This document shows, one piece after another, positions 28,628 through 38,891 of a stretch of DNA of 64,000 bases. Within the stretch, counting starts at the first letter, position 1. Each line of letters begins with the position of its first letter. A model generated the notes under the pieces. The model was given only the letters and a program-made list of their open reading frames with translations, was not told the origin of the DNA and made no database searches. Both the position numbers and the translations under genes were made by a program. Source of the stretch: an uncultured bacterium (GTDB lineage: Bacteria > Patescibacteriota > Saccharimonadia > Saccharimonadales > Saccharimonadaceae); the NCBI GenBank assembly GCA_903832635.1, contig CAILCF010000005.1, forward strand, positions 124,001 to 188,000, in the 5' to 3' direction.

Positions 28628-29512
28628 TTACTGTTTATTAATCAAATCAACCATGTCTTGTTCATTATTGGAAGGTTTTGTTTTTGGTTGATAGGTGCGA
28701 TTCGATTGTTTATTCGGATATCGATTCGAACGATTATTTTGATATTGAGGTGGTTTTTTATCTCTAACGACTGGCTTTTTTGCCGGGATAGGCTTGTTAT
28801 TCTCGATTAGTTTGGCAAACATCATCTTTCCGGCAGCGGTCTGGAGACTTCGTATAAACTCAATCTCAACGGTTTGCCCAATTCTACTGCTGGCATGTTC
28901 AACTACAACCATTGTTCCATCTGTTAAATGACCGACAGCTTGGTGTGAATCTTGCCCCTTTTGGGTGAGTTCAAGCATCATTTTTTCGCCTGGTAGATAC
29001 GCCATCCGAAGGCTCATCGCTAAATCATTAACATTTAATACGTTAATATTTTCGACAACTGCTACCTTGTTCAAGTTATAATCAATCGTACATATCGAGC
29101 CCTGATATTTTTTCGCAAGTTTTAATAGTCGCTCATCAACACCCTCTTCGGCCTTGCTACCATCTTGAAAAATTTCGACTTTGACATTCGGCATTTCTTG
29201 TAGCTCAGTTACCACATCCAAACCATGCCTGGCTCGAGCTCGTTTTTCATTATCTGCATTGTCTGCTAAAAATTGGAGTTCTCCAATTACACTCCTAGGA
29301 ATACTTAATTTTCCGTTTATAAAGCCTGACTGTGCCACAGCGATTATACGCCCATCAATTAACACTGACGTATCAACGAAAATTGGTCTGACATCTTTTT
29401 TGTGTGATAATTTTTTTGTATTAACTGATACCAGATATGTAACTTCCGCTACAATGATAATAAGTAGCGCAATTGTAATTAATTCCATAATCATTTCTCC
29501 CTTGTCCCCCAA
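28628..29512 (-). CDS. PIN/TRAM-domain membrane-anchored protein (YacL-like)
   Basis: PIFVDTSVLIDGRIIAVAQSGFINGKLSIPRSVIGELQ, TRAM-like GQDSHQAVGHLTDGTMVVVEHA. Confidence 0.85.
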   Translation of the reverse strand: MGDKGEMIMELITIALLIIIVAEVTYLVSVNTKKLSHKKDVRPIFVDTSVLIDGRIIAVAQSGFINGKLSIPRSVIGELQFLADNADNEKRARARHGLDVVTELQEMPNVKVEIFQDGSKAEEGVDERLLKLAKKYQGSICTIDYNLNKVAVVENINVLNVNDLAMSLRMAYLPGEKMMLELTQKGQDSHQAVGHLTDGTMVVVEHASSRIGQTVEIEFIRSLQTAAGKMMFAKLIENNKPIPAKKPVVRDKKPPQYQNNRSNRYPNKQSNRTYQPKTKPSNNEQDMVDLINKQ

Positions 29513-29530
29513 AACTTAAGTTATGGAGGA

Positions 29531-30886
29531 TTACTTTTGTAGATAGTCGATTAACGCTGTTCGCAAATCACTAACTTCTTTAATAAATGAATTCTTTCTT
29601 GTACTTTTTGGTGCAATTGCTTGAACAAATCCAAGCTTTTTTGCTTCTGCAACTCGTCTATCGGCTGACTGGACCGACCTAATTTCGCCACCTAATCCAA
29701 CTTCTCCGAATACGACTATGCCGTCGTCGATTCGTCGTGAGGCGGCAGCGCTGGCAATAGCCATACAAATTGCCAAATCCGAGGCTTGATCATTTAGCTT
29801 TAGTCCGCCGACAACATTGATGTAAATATCCTTGTCGGATAAGTTTAGTTTTGTACGGCGTTCTAGAACTGCGATTAATAAATTCAATCTGTTTAAATCA
29901 AAGCCACTGGCTGTACGTTTAGGATAACCGAAGTTGGTAGGATTAACAAGTGCTTGAATTTCAACAAGTAAAGGTCGAGTGCCTTCAATAGTTGCCAAAA
30001 CAACCGAACCGTCGGTGTTCTGTCTTTCGGCTAACAGCGCCGCAGACGGATTTTTTACCAAACTAAGACCACCTTCATTCATTTCAAAAATCGCAGCTTC
30101 GTTGGTTGAACCGAATCTATTTTTTGCTGCACGGATTATTTTGAAACCGCCATACCTATCGCCCTCGAACTGCAGCACAACATCGACCAAGTGCTCTAAT
30201 ACTTTTGGACCGGCAATACTTCCCTCTTTCGTAACATGCCCGACCAAAACAACAGCCGAGCCTGATTGTTTGGCAGCTCGAATAATTACATTGCTGCTGT
30301 TTGTAATCTGAGATACGGTTCCAGGAGCTGAAGTAATTTCGTCCAGTGCGAGTGTTTGAATTGAGTCAATAATGACCAACTTATAACCCCCGGATCTGAT
30401 TGTTGCAGCAATATCGTCAGCACTTGTACTTGATGCAAAGCTTATTTCCTCACTTTTTTCAGCACCCAATCTGATTGCCCGTAGCTTGACTTGACTGGCA
30501 GACTCTTCACCGCTGGCATAAAGCACAGGATTATCGTGTGCAACAAAAGCCGAAACTTGTAAAAGTAACGTACTTTTACCTATCCCTGGTTGTCCTGCAA
30601 TCAAAACGACACTTCCTGGTAAAATTCCACCACCAAGGACTTCATCTAGATCGCTAAAGCCCGTTGGAAGGCGACTTGCCCCCTCGGTGCTTGAAATAGA
30701 ACGCATCGTTTGCACGTCTAAAACTTTACCCGAACTTCCACTTCTGGCAACTACTGATTTTCCATTTGACAATGCAACTTGCTCGACCAGAGTATTCCAC
30801 TCTCCACAATTATCACACTTGCCGACCCATTTCGGATAATTTGCCCCACAATTCTGACAAACAAACAATGTTTTTGATTTAACCAT
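29531..30886 (-). CDS. radA: DNA repair protein RadA
   Basis: FVCQNCGANYPKWVGKCDNCGEWNTL zinc finger, GGGILPGSVVLIAGQPGIGKSTLLLQ, KNRFGSTNEAAIFEM. Confidence 0.97.
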   Translation of the reverse strand: MVKSKTLFVCQNCGANYPKWVGKCDNCGEWNTLVEQVALSNGKSVVARSGSSGKVLDVQTMRSISSTEGASRLPTGFSDLDEVLGGGILPGSVVLIAGQPGIGKSTLLLQVSAFVAHDNPVLYASGEESASQVKLRAIRLGAEKSEEISFASSTSADDIAATIRSGGYKLVIIDSIQTLALDEITSAPGTVSQITNSSNVIIRAAKQSGSAVVLVGHVTKEGSIAGPKVLEHLVDVVLQFEGDRYGGFKIIRAAKNRFGSTNEAAIFEMNEGGLSLVKNPSAALLAERQNTDGSVVLATIEGTRPLLVEIQALVNPTNFGYPKRTASGFDLNRLNLLIAVLERRTKLNLSDKDIYINVVGGLKLNDQASDLAICMAIASAAASRRIDDGIVVFGEVGLGGEIRSVQSADRRVAEAKKLGFVQAIAPKSTRKNSFIKEVSDLRTALIDYLQK

Positions 30887-30893
30887 TACCTAT

Positions 30894-30899
30894 AGTATA
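30894..30899 (-). promoter_or_regulatory. -10 hexamer TATACT 7 nt before radA ATG (leaderless-type)
   Basis: TATACT-ATAGGTA-ATG on minus strand. Confidence 0.5.
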
Positions 30900-30901
30900 C
30901 C

Positions 30902-31930
30902 TTAAACTGACGGTGATGACACAAGGTTGCTATTTATCGTATCGAATAATTTCTTTGATTGAGTTGCATATGAATTATACTGTGCCACCATATCTTGATA
31001 ATTTTTATAGTCGTTTTGGATCGTTGCTCGTGTCGCATCCAAAGCTGCTGCTCGACTTACTAATACGGCCCTTTCATTATTAAATTGCGATTGTGATGTG
31101 AACCCGCCGTTTTGAGCTCGTTCGTTAAACGCACTAATATCATTCTTTAGCAATTGTGCATCAATATTATATTGACTCGATAGGGATGTTATAACAGACA
31201 ATAGCTTGTCAATCTGCCCCGATAAGTCATCGGCTTTGGCTTTAAGTGATTTAAATACTCCACTATATTTGGCATCCAAATTCACCACGTCTTGTCGATT
31301 TACGAAATACTGGTCGTAATATGATTCAAGTTCAGGATCGAGTTGTGCAACTTCAGTTCCAATTATTGAATGCAATTCATTATCGCGTTGTCCCGGTTCA
31401 TAACTGCTGTAAAACGCCAGTAAATCTGCGTAGTATTTATTCCCGGAAAGTTTTTTATATTCATCTTCGAGTAATTTATCAACTTTGATTTTTTCTGAAT
31501 CACTTATACGATTATATATTGCATGCAAAGTTTCGTGAGCTGCTGTTACTTCGCTAATCCCATCAAGTTGTTTGTCGGAAATATAATTAATATAAATTTT
31601 ATTCCCACTAAAACAACCTAATATCGCGCTCGTTTTTTCGGTATTATTACAAGTTTTGTTAAATTCGACTGCTGTCGATGTATCGAACAAGGATGGTTGA
31701 GAAGCATAATAATAAAATATACCATTATCATTCAATCCGGCCCGCTTAACCAAGCTGGTTGCTTGTTCGGTTGGTTTATAGCCCCAAACAGTAATCTGAT
31801 CGATTATTCTTTGTCTATATACCAAGATAAGCATTGTTGCGACAACCATAATTAAACAGAATATTATCAATGATAATATTCTAGTTTGTTTTCTACTTCT
31901 CTGCGGCGACACTAATTTCCACCTCACCAT
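30902..31930 (-). CDS. Membrane-anchored hypothetical protein with HExxH-type motif (HETLH)
   Basis: N-terminal TM ILSLIIFCLIMVVATMLILVY; EVTAAHETLHAIYNRISDSEK; C-terminal coiled coil. Confidence 0.65.
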   Translation of the reverse strand: MVRWKLVSPQRSRKQTRILSLIIFCLIMVVATMLILVYRQRIIDQITVWGYKPTEQATSLVKRAGLNDNGIFYYYASQPSLFDTSTAVEFNKTCNNTEKTSAILGCFSGNKIYINYISDKQLDGISEVTAAHETLHAIYNRISDSEKIKVDKLLEDEYKKLSGNKYYADLLAFYSSYEPGQRDNELHSIIGTEVAQLDPELESYYDQYFVNRQDVVNLDAKYSGVFKSLKAKADDLSGQIDKLLSVITSLSSQYNIDAQLLKNDISAFNERAQNGGFTSQSQFNNERAVLVSRAAALDATRATIQNDYKNYQDMVAQYNSYATQSKKLFDTINSNLVSSPSV

Positions 31931-34370
31931 TATTAGTGCCAATCGTAAGAACACTCCCTTTTTCATATTCACCGGACAAAATCCCGTCCGCAATCCGATG
32001 TTCAAATTCATCTTGAATCACTCGTCGCAACGGTCTGGCCCCAAATTTTTCACTAAATCCTTTTTTAATAATTAGCTTTTTTGCGGCAGGTCGAATAACC
32101 AGATGAATTCCTTTTGGAATTAACCTGTATTGGAGTTCACTTATTTGAATATCAAATATTTTTTTAATTTGCATACGCATCAAAGCTCTAAATGTAACGA
32201 TAGCGTCAAAGCGGTTAATCAATTCCGGACGCATAATTTTTGCTAGTGCTAGCTCTGCAGCCTCGGCATTTTCGTTATGAATTTCTTCGAGTTTACTCTC
32301 ATCACTTTTTGATGTGGCATGAAATCCCAGGCTTGATTCTTTCATCATTTGCTGTGCACCCAAATTACTGGTTAAAATAACAATTGTGTTACTAAAGTTG
32401 ACTTTTCGACCTTTAGCATCGGTAAGACTGCCCTCTTCAAGAATTTGAAGCAATAAATTAAAGACACTAGGATGAGCCTTTTCTATTTCATCAAATAACA
32501 CGACACTGTATGGTTGGCGACGAATTTTATCGGTCAATTGACCACCATCATCATAACCAACATAACCAGCCGGAGCTCCAACCAAACGCGATGTATTATG
32601 CTTTTCGCTAAATTCACTCATATCGATTTTTATCAGTGAATCTTCACTACCAAATACTTCACGCGCAAGAACCTTTGCCAGTTCGGTTTTACCAACTCCT
32701 GTTGGTCCCATAAATACAAATGAACCGATTGGACGATTGCTGCTGGCAACGCCACTCCGCCCACGTCTAATTGCGCTAGAAACTTTTTCAACAGCTTCCT
32801 TTTGCCCAATTATATATTTTCCAATATGTTTTTCCAGATTTCGAAGTAGTTTTGCTTCGGACTTTCGAACTCGTCTGACAGGTACGCCTGTCATAGATGC
32901 AATTGCATAAGCAATATCATCATCAGTAAGAACAATTGGTTTTTTTGACTCGGATGTATCTTTTATTTCATCTAGTCTGTCTGATATTTGACTGGAACGA
33001 GTTTTGTATAATGCTGCCCGTTCATAATCCTCAGAAAGCACCGCCTCTTCCATTTTTTCATTTAAGTTTTTAAGTTGTTTTGAAAGTTCTCGTACTTTAC
33101 TTGGTTTTTGACCGGAACGTACACGAACCAAAGCTGCTGCTTCATCAATTACATCGATAGCCTTGTCGGGCATAAAACGTTCGTTGACATACCTGTCGGC
33201 CATATATACAGTATCTTCGATTAATTCGTCGCTCATGCTGACCCCATGGTGCTTTTCATATGCGTGACGCAGACCCTTTAGTATTGATACTGTCTCTTTT
33301 AGGGTTGGCTCAGGAACAACGATGACCTGAAGCCGTCGCTCTAGTGCACTGTCCTTTTCAATATACTTCCTATATTCTTCTGATGTCGTAGCGCCGATTA
33401 ATCTGATTTCACCCCTGGCCAGTGCGGGTTTTAGCATATTAGCAGCATCAATTGAACCTTCGGCAGCACCGGCACCGACTAATAAATGAAGTTCGTCAAT
33501 AAATACAATTACATTTTTTTGATGTTGTAACTCGGCAATAACTTTTTTTAATCGTTCCTCAAATTCACCACGGTATTTTGTCCCGGCAATCATTCCCGCC
33601 AAATCAATCTGGACTATTCGTTTGTCCAAAAGATAGTCAGGGACATCTTCACGAGCAATCCGTTGAGCTAAACCTTCGACAATTGCTGTTTTACCAACAC
33701 CGGGTTCACCAATCAAAACCGGGTTGTTTTTGGTCCTACGGCTAAGGATGGTTATTGCCCGTTCTTCTTGTTTGTCACGACCGATTACCGGGTCAAGCTT
33801 TCCAGCTTTTGCCAATGCAGTCAAATCAGTCCCATATATCCCAAGTGACCCCTTTTTACGTGTTGGTCGTTTTTCGATATATGCCGGTACGACTGAATAG
33901 TCACCATCGATAGATTCTTGTTTTTGATCAAGTAAATCTTCGATTTCTGATACGAGCTCTGCCGTACCTACACCCATATCTCTTAAAAGAACTGCTGCAC
34001 GCGAACTTTTTTGATTCAATATACTATATAACATGTGCTCGGTTCCCAAGAATTCCTGGTGATACTCTTGGGCAATTTCCCAACTCATTTTTAATGTTAG
34101 CTTAGCGGTCTCGCTTAATGCTTTCGCCTCTGTGCTTACTATTACCGTCATAGGAACTGCATTCAGTGCATCTTGGGCTCGATTCAGGGTGACGCCTGCA
34201 TCAGCAAGCACTTTGGCGCCAACCGATGATCCTTGAGCCAAAATACCCAGTAATAAATGCTCTGTTGCAATATAAGAGCTGCCATAACTTTGCGCGATAA
34301 TGTTTGCGTGTTGCAAACTGGTGCGGGCATTATCGGTCAAGCGTGATATCAGTTCTGAAAATTCTTCCAC
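31893..34370 (-). CDS. clpC: ATP-dependent Clp protease ATP-binding subunit ClpC (GTG start)
   Basis: Clp N domain repeats, [38 protein letters not shown]-like linker. Confidence 0.96.
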   Translation of the reverse strand: MEEFSELISRLTDNARTSLQHANIIAQSYGSSYIATEHLLLGILAQGSSVGAKVLADAGVTLNRAQDALNAVPMTVIVSTEAKALSETAKLTLKMSWEIAQEYHQEFLGTEHMLYSILNQKSSRAAVLLRDMGVGTAELVSEIEDLLDQKQESIDGDYSVVPAYIEKRPTRKKGSLGIYGTDLTALAKAGKLDPVIGRDKQEERAITILSRRTKNNPVLIGEPGVGKTAIVEGLAQRIAREDVPDYLLDKRIVQIDLAGMIAGTKYRGEFEERLKKVIAELQHQKNVIVFIDELHLLVGAGAAEGSIDAANMLKPALARGEIRLIGATTSEEYRKYIEKDSALERRLQVIVVPEPTLKETVSILKGLRHAYEKHHGVSMSDELIEDTVYMADRYVNERFMPDKAIDVIDEAAALVRVRSGQKPSKVRELSKQLKNLNEKMEEAVLSEDYERAALYKTRSSQISDRLDEIKDTSESKKPIVLTDDDIAYAIASMTGVPVRRVRKSEAKLLRNLEKHIGKYIIGQKEAVEKVSSAIRRGRSGVASSNRPIGSFVFMGPTGVGKTELAKVLAREVFGSEDSLIKIDMSEFSEKHNTSRLVGAPAGYVGYDDGGQLTDKIRRQPYSVVLFDEIEKAHPSVFNLLLQILEEGSLTDAKGRKVNFSNTIVILTSNLGAQQMMKESSLGFHATSKSDESKLEEIHNENAEAAELALAKIMRPELINRFDAIVTFRALMRMQIKKIFDIQISELQYRLIPKGIHLVIRPAAKKLIIKKGFSEKFGARPLRRVIQDEFEHRIADGILSGEYEKGSVLTIGTNNGEVEISVAAEK

Positions 34371-34378
34371 TAACTTAT

Positions 34379-34384
34379 ATTATA
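34379..34384 (-). promoter_or_regulatory. -10 hexamer TATAAT 8 nt before clpC GTG (leaderless-type)
   Basis: TATAAT-ATAAGTTA-GTG on minus strand. Confidence 0.5.
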
Positions 34385-34395
34385 CCAAAAATCGG

Positions 34396-35520
34396 CTATT
34401 TTGTGGACTTAGAAACAGCGTCCAGTAGACTGTCTTCGATATTTTTGTGACGCGTCTGTTTTACTGTTTTTGTTGCAGCTGCAACTTGTTCTATATCCAG
34501 TTCATAACCGGTTAATCGGCTTGCTAGGCGGACGTTTTGGCCGGACCTGCCAATAGCAATTGATTGTTGGTCTTCATTTACAAATACTGTCGCACGTTTA
34601 TTCTTTTCATCAATTTCAACTTTCGAAACTTCAGCTGGACTGAGAGCGTTTTTGATAAACTGATCACTACTGTCATCAAAAGCGATGATATCAATTTTTT
34701 CTTGTTCGCCAATTTCATTCATTACTGCTTGGACTCTTGTCCCGTGACCGCCAACAAATGTTCCAATTGGGTCAACACCCGGTGAAGTACTAGAAACGGC
34801 AATTTTTGTACGCCTACCAGCTTCCCTGGCAATTGCCCGAATTTCAACGGCACCGGTTTCAATTTCCGGTACTTCTTGTCGGAATAAATATTCTACAAAT
34901 TGTTCATTGGCTCGACTAAGGATTAACTGTGGTCCGTGGTTATCACGTTCAATATTTTTAATAAATACCTTGATACGACTGCCGATTGTATAGTATTCGC
35001 CTTGAATCTGCTCGCTTTGCGGAATAATTCCGCTGGCTTTGCCTAGATCAACTCTGACAACACGCGGTTCGATTCGTTGAACGGTTCCATTGACGACGGT
35101 GCCGATTTTATCCTCGAATTCCTCTAATACGACTTCACGTTCAGCTTCGCGTAAACGCTGTAAAACAACTTGCTTTGCCGTTTGAGCTGCAACTCGTCCG
35201 AATGAAGTGACTTCATGCATTTCTTCGATTCGATCACCTAATACGGCGTCCTTTTTAATTTTCTTTGCATCTTTCAAGCTAATTTCAACCGCAGGTGAGC
35301 CAACTTCATCAACAACTTCTCGCGAAACATAAACATTCGCTGTCCCGTCATTGATATTTAACTCCGATCGTACCTCTTGGTCGCGTTCACCATGGTCGCG
35401 TCGCCAAGCTGCAGCAATTGCTTGTTCTATGACAGACAGTACCGTCTCTTCGGGTAAATTTTTCTCTTCGGCAATAGTATGAACTGCCAGTACTAGTTGT
35501 TTGACATTAATTTCTTCCAT
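34396..35520 (-). CDS. nusA: Transcription termination/antitermination factor NusA
   Basis: AIAAAWRRDHGERDQEVR, S1/KH regions, GGHGTRVQAVMNEIGEQEKIDII, IGRSGQNVRLASRLTGYELDI. Confidence 0.96.
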   Translation of the reverse strand: MEEINVKQLVLAVHTIAEEKNLPEETVLSVIEQAIAAAWRRDHGERDQEVRSELNINDGTANVYVSREVVDEVGSPAVEISLKDAKKIKKDAVLGDRIEEMHEVTSFGRVAAQTAKQVVLQRLREAEREVVLEEFEDKIGTVVNGTVQRIEPRVVRVDLGKASGIIPQSEQIQGEYYTIGSRIKVFIKNIERDNHGPQLILSRANEQFVEYLFRQEVPEIETGAVEIRAIAREAGRRTKIAVSSTSPGVDPIGTFVGGHGTRVQAVMNEIGEQEKIDIIAFDDSSDQFIKNALSPAEVSKVEIDEKNKRATVFVNEDQQSIAIGRSGQNVRLASRLTGYELDIEQVAAATKTVKQTRHKNIEDSLLDAVSKSTK

Positions 35521-35559
35521 ATTGTTTCTCCTTTATTAAATAGCTTCGGTTATCCTATT

Positions 35560-35584
35560 AAAAAAGCCGACCTGCCGGCCGACG
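35560..35584 (-). terminator. Probable intrinsic terminator of HNH gene
   Basis: Minus strand GTCGGCCGGCAGGTCGGCTTTTTT: GCCG-GCAGGT-CGGC stem plus T tract. Confidence 0.5.
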
Positions 35585-35618
35585 TTATGCAATGTACTAA
35601 TTGCATTATATCTCATTT

Positions 35619-36320
35619 TTATTTACTTGGCAACAACTGGCCGTTGCATTTACTCAGTAACGACAATATTGCATCGTGCTCTGCCTTTGTTATCCATAAA
35701 TTATATTTCAACTTAACTGCAACCTGTCTGGCAACATAGATACATCTGAAAGATTTATTTGAAGGTAACCATGTTGCTGCATCTCCGTCACTTTTTTGAA
35801 TATTTGCTGAACCACTAACCGCTAATAATTCAAGGGGATCGTTTGCCAACTCAATTCGCTTTTTCGCATCAAATTGTTGAGCTCCTTTTTGCCAAGCATC
35901 GGATAGTGCTACAACATGGTCAATTTGGACTTCTGAACTTGTAGTACTTCCCCTGATAAAGCTTATCGTTTTCCCTGTATATGGATCGTTCAAGGTGCCA
36001 CTTGTAACCTCGCATTTTTTATCAACAGATACATTAGTCATATCGCGATTTAATATAATATTCCTAGTATCACATCCGTTTTTAATTATCCAACCATCTC
36101 CAAATTGCGCTCTGGAATAATCTGTTTTCGGCGCACGTCCTTTTATATCGAGTTTATTTAACGCCGTTATCGCTAGCTTTGAACTGTCTATTGAAGACGA
36201 TTGATAATCTGTGCTGTTTTGGTTTTTAGAGTTTGGTGTATTGATAATTATAACTGAAATAAAAATGATAAAGAAAATGAACGTAACAATTATGCGTCTT
36301 TTCCTAAATGATTCGTTCAT
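35619..36320 (-). CDS. Secreted/anchored HNH endonuclease family protein (DUF1524-like)
   Basis: N-terminal TM IIVTFIFFIIFISVIII; VQIDHVVALSDAWQKGAQQFDAKKRIELANDPLELLAVSGSANIQKSD. Confidence 0.85.
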   Translation of the reverse strand: MNESFRKRRIIVTFIFFIIFISVIIINTPNSKNQNSTDYQSSSIDSSKLAITALNKLDIKGRAPKTDYSRAQFGDGWIIKNGCDTRNIILNRDMTNVSVDKKCEVTSGTLNDPYTGKTISFIRGSTTSSEVQIDHVVALSDAWQKGAQQFDAKKRIELANDPLELLAVSGSANIQKSDGDAATWLPSNKSFRCIYVARQVAVKLKYNLWITKAEHDAILSLLSKCNGQLLPSK

Positions 36321-36326
36321 ATAACT

Positions 36327-36355
36327 ATTATGCACGCATAAACGGATGGTACAAT
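36327..36355. promoter_or_regulatory. Divergent -10 elements: CATAAT (minus, 36327-36332) for HNH gene and TACAAT (plus, 36350-36355) for aminopeptidase
   Basis: CATAAT-AGTTAT-ATG (minus) and TACAAT-GGACTGT-ATG (plus). Confidence 0.45.
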
Positions 36356-36362
36356 GGACTGT

Positions 36363-38891
36363 ATGCAAAACGTCCCTCGACTTGTAAACGGATTTATCCC
36401 ATCAAATTATAAACTTAAACTTAGTATTGAACGCCGGAAAAGAAAATTTTCGGGTACTGTAATAATTAGTGGTATAACGACTAAAAAATCAAAGAAAATT
36501 ATTTTTCATAGTAAGGCACTTGATATCCAAAATATTTTATTAGACGATATCAAAAATGTTAAATTCTCATATGGCAAAAATGATTCGTTGATAATTGAAC
36601 ATCCAGATATATCCAAAGGCAAGCATTTGGTTGTTATAAATTTTAATGGCAACATTTCTGATTCAATGCATGGAATGTACCCGTGCTATTTTAACCATGA
36701 TGGTAAAAAGAAGGAGTTGTTGGCGACACAGTTTGAAAGCCACCATGCCCGTGAAGTTTTTCCTTGTATTGACGAACCGGAGGCAAAAGCAACTTTTGAT
36801 GTGACTTTGGTCACTGAACCGAATCTAATTGTGCTAGGAAACATGCCAATTAAAAATAAAAATAAACATGCTGAATGCCAACAAACTATATTTGAAACAA
36901 CTCCTATCATGAGTACTTATCTGCTGGCTTGGGTTATAGGCGAAATGCATAAAAAGTCCGCCAAAACAAAAAGTGGTATAGAAGTAAGTGTTTGGGCTAC
37001 TCCAGCGCAACCCGATACCAGCCTAGATTTTCCACTCGATATCGCTGTACGTTCAATTGATTATTTTGAAGAGTATTTTGGTGTTGATTATCCACTCGCA
37101 AAATGTGACAATGTTGCATTGCCGGATTTTTCTGCGGGTGCTATGGAAAATTGGGGTCTTGTCACCTATCGTGAAGTTGCATTATTGGTAGACCCGAAAA
37201 CCACTTCCATTTCAAGCAAACAATATGCGGCAACCGTAATCGCACATGAACTTAGCCATCAATGGTTTGGCAACCTTGTAACAATGAAGTGGTGGAATGA
37301 TTTATGGTTAAACGAAAGTTTCGCCACATTTATCGAATACTTGGCAATTGATTCTTTAGAGCCAAGTTGGAATATTTGGTCTGACTTTGCAAGTTTTGAA
37401 ACGTCAGCTGCGCTACGTCGTGATAGCATAGCCGGAGTTCAACCTGTACAAACCGATGTCAGCCATCCAGATGAGATTGGTGCTTTGTTTGATGGCGCCA
37501 TTGTTTACGCAAAGGGTGCACGATTAATTAAAATGTTGCGTCATTATATAGGTGACGATGTTTTTCGATTAGGTTTAAAAGAATATTTCAAAAAATATGC
37601 ATATAAAAATACAGAGGCTAAAGATTTATGGCAAATACTAAGCAAAGCCAGTAACAAGGATATCTCGGGTTTTATGACCAGATGGATTAATCAACCGGGA
37701 TTCCCGGTCCTTTGTGTATCAAGAGACGACAACGCCATCCAATTAGAACAAAAACGTCTTTCAAACATTTCAACGAATAAAAGCGAATCGATTTGGCCAA
37801 TAACTCTAAATTCTAACTACCCTGAAATTCCCGAAATATTTGACACAAAAAAACTGACTGTCAGGGTATCTGGGAATAAGCCAATTTTATTTAATATCGG
37901 GAACGAAGCCCACTTTATTACTCAATATGATCACATTCTATTATTTAATCTTATTAATGAGATAAAACTTGGGAAAATGGCTCAACTCACCAGACTCCAA
38001 CTTTTAAATGAACAGAACATTCTTGCAAATGTTGGAAGTATATCAAATGCGGAACTTATACCATTGGTTCTGGCATTTGAAGATGAAAATTCTGAATCAA
38101 TTTGGAATATAATTGGCATGACGATCGGAGAATTAAAAAAGTTCGTAGAAAACGATGATATATCAGAACCAAGACTCCTTTATCTGGCTGAAAAATTAGC
38201 CATAAGTCAATTTCACAAACTGGGCTGGGAGAAAGAACAAGACGAATCGGAGTCTAAGACAAAACTCAGAAATATTATTATTAGTTTAATGTTATATTCT
38301 GAAAATAAGAATGTAGTCTTGAAAGCAAAGCAAATTTTTCAATCTTCGTCTGTAGAAAGTATTAACCCAGAATATCGAGGTATGATTATTTCATCAGTTA
38401 TACGACAAAATAATGAAATAAAACTTATTAAATCTCTTTTTCTAAAATATAAGAATACAACTTCCGCAGAGATTCAACAAGAAATTAATATTGGTATAAC
38501 ATCAACCAAAGACCCAACAGCTATTGAATTAATATTAGAAAACATTAAAAACCCATCAATAATACGACCCCAAGACGCGACTAGGTGGTATGCGTATTTG
38601 ATACGAAATAAATATGCAAAAGAAAAGGCATGGTTTTGGCTTCGCAATAATTGGGATTGGGTTCAAGAAACATTTGGTAATGATAAAAGCTACGATGACT
38701 TTCCCAGGTACATTGCGATGGCACTTTCAACCCAAAAACAACTTGATGAATATATCGACTTTTTCGGTAAACTCAAATCTGATCCCTCTTTGACGCGAGT
38801 AATAGATATGGGAATAAATGAAATTAAAAATCGTGTAAATATTTTACAAAGAGACAGTGAATCCGTTCGAGATGCTTTAATCAATTTCTAG
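36363..38891 (+). CDS. pepN: M1-family aminopeptidase (PepN-like)
   Basis: GAMENWGLVTYRE, VIAHELSHQWFGNLVTMKWWNDLWLNESFATF; alternative in-frame ATG at 36354. Confidence 0.95.
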   Translation: MQNVPRLVNGFIPSNYKLKLSIERRKRKFSGTVIISGITTKKSKKIIFHSKALDIQNILLDDIKNVKFSYGKNDSLIIEHPDISKGKHLVVINFNGNISDSMHGMYPCYFNHDGKKKELLATQFESHHAREVFPCIDEPEAKATFDVTLVTEPNLIVLGNMPIKNKNKHAECQQTIFETTPIMSTYLLAWVIGEMHKKSAKTKSGIEVSVWATPAQPDTSLDFPLDIAVRSIDYFEEYFGVDYPLAKCDNVALPDFSAGAMENWGLVTYREVALLVDPKTTSISSKQYAATVIAHELSHQWFGNLVTMKWWNDLWLNESFATFIEYLAIDSLEPSWNIWSDFASFETSAALRRDSIAGVQPVQTDVSHPDEIGALFDGAIVYAKGARLIKMLRHYIGDDVFRLGLKEYFKKYAYKNTEAKDLWQILSKASNKDISGFMTRWINQPGFPVLCVSRDDNAIQLEQKRLSNISTNKSESIWPITLNSNYPEIPEIFDTKKLTVRVSGNKPILFNIGNEAHFITQYDHILLFNLINEIKLGKMAQLTRLQLLNEQNILANVGSISNAELIPLVLAFEDENSESIWNIIGMTIGELKKFVENDDISEPRLLYLAEKLAISQFHKLGWEKEQDESESKTKLRNIIISLMLYSENKNVVLKAKQIFQSSSVESINPEYRGMIISSVIRQNNEIKLIKSLFLKYKNTTSAEIQQEINIGITSTKDPTAIELILENIKNPSIIRPQDATRWYAYLIRNKYAKEKAWFWLRNNWDWVQETFGNDKSYDDFPRYIAMALSTQKQLDEYIDFFGKLKSDPSLTRVIDMGINEIKNRVNILQRDSESVRDALINF

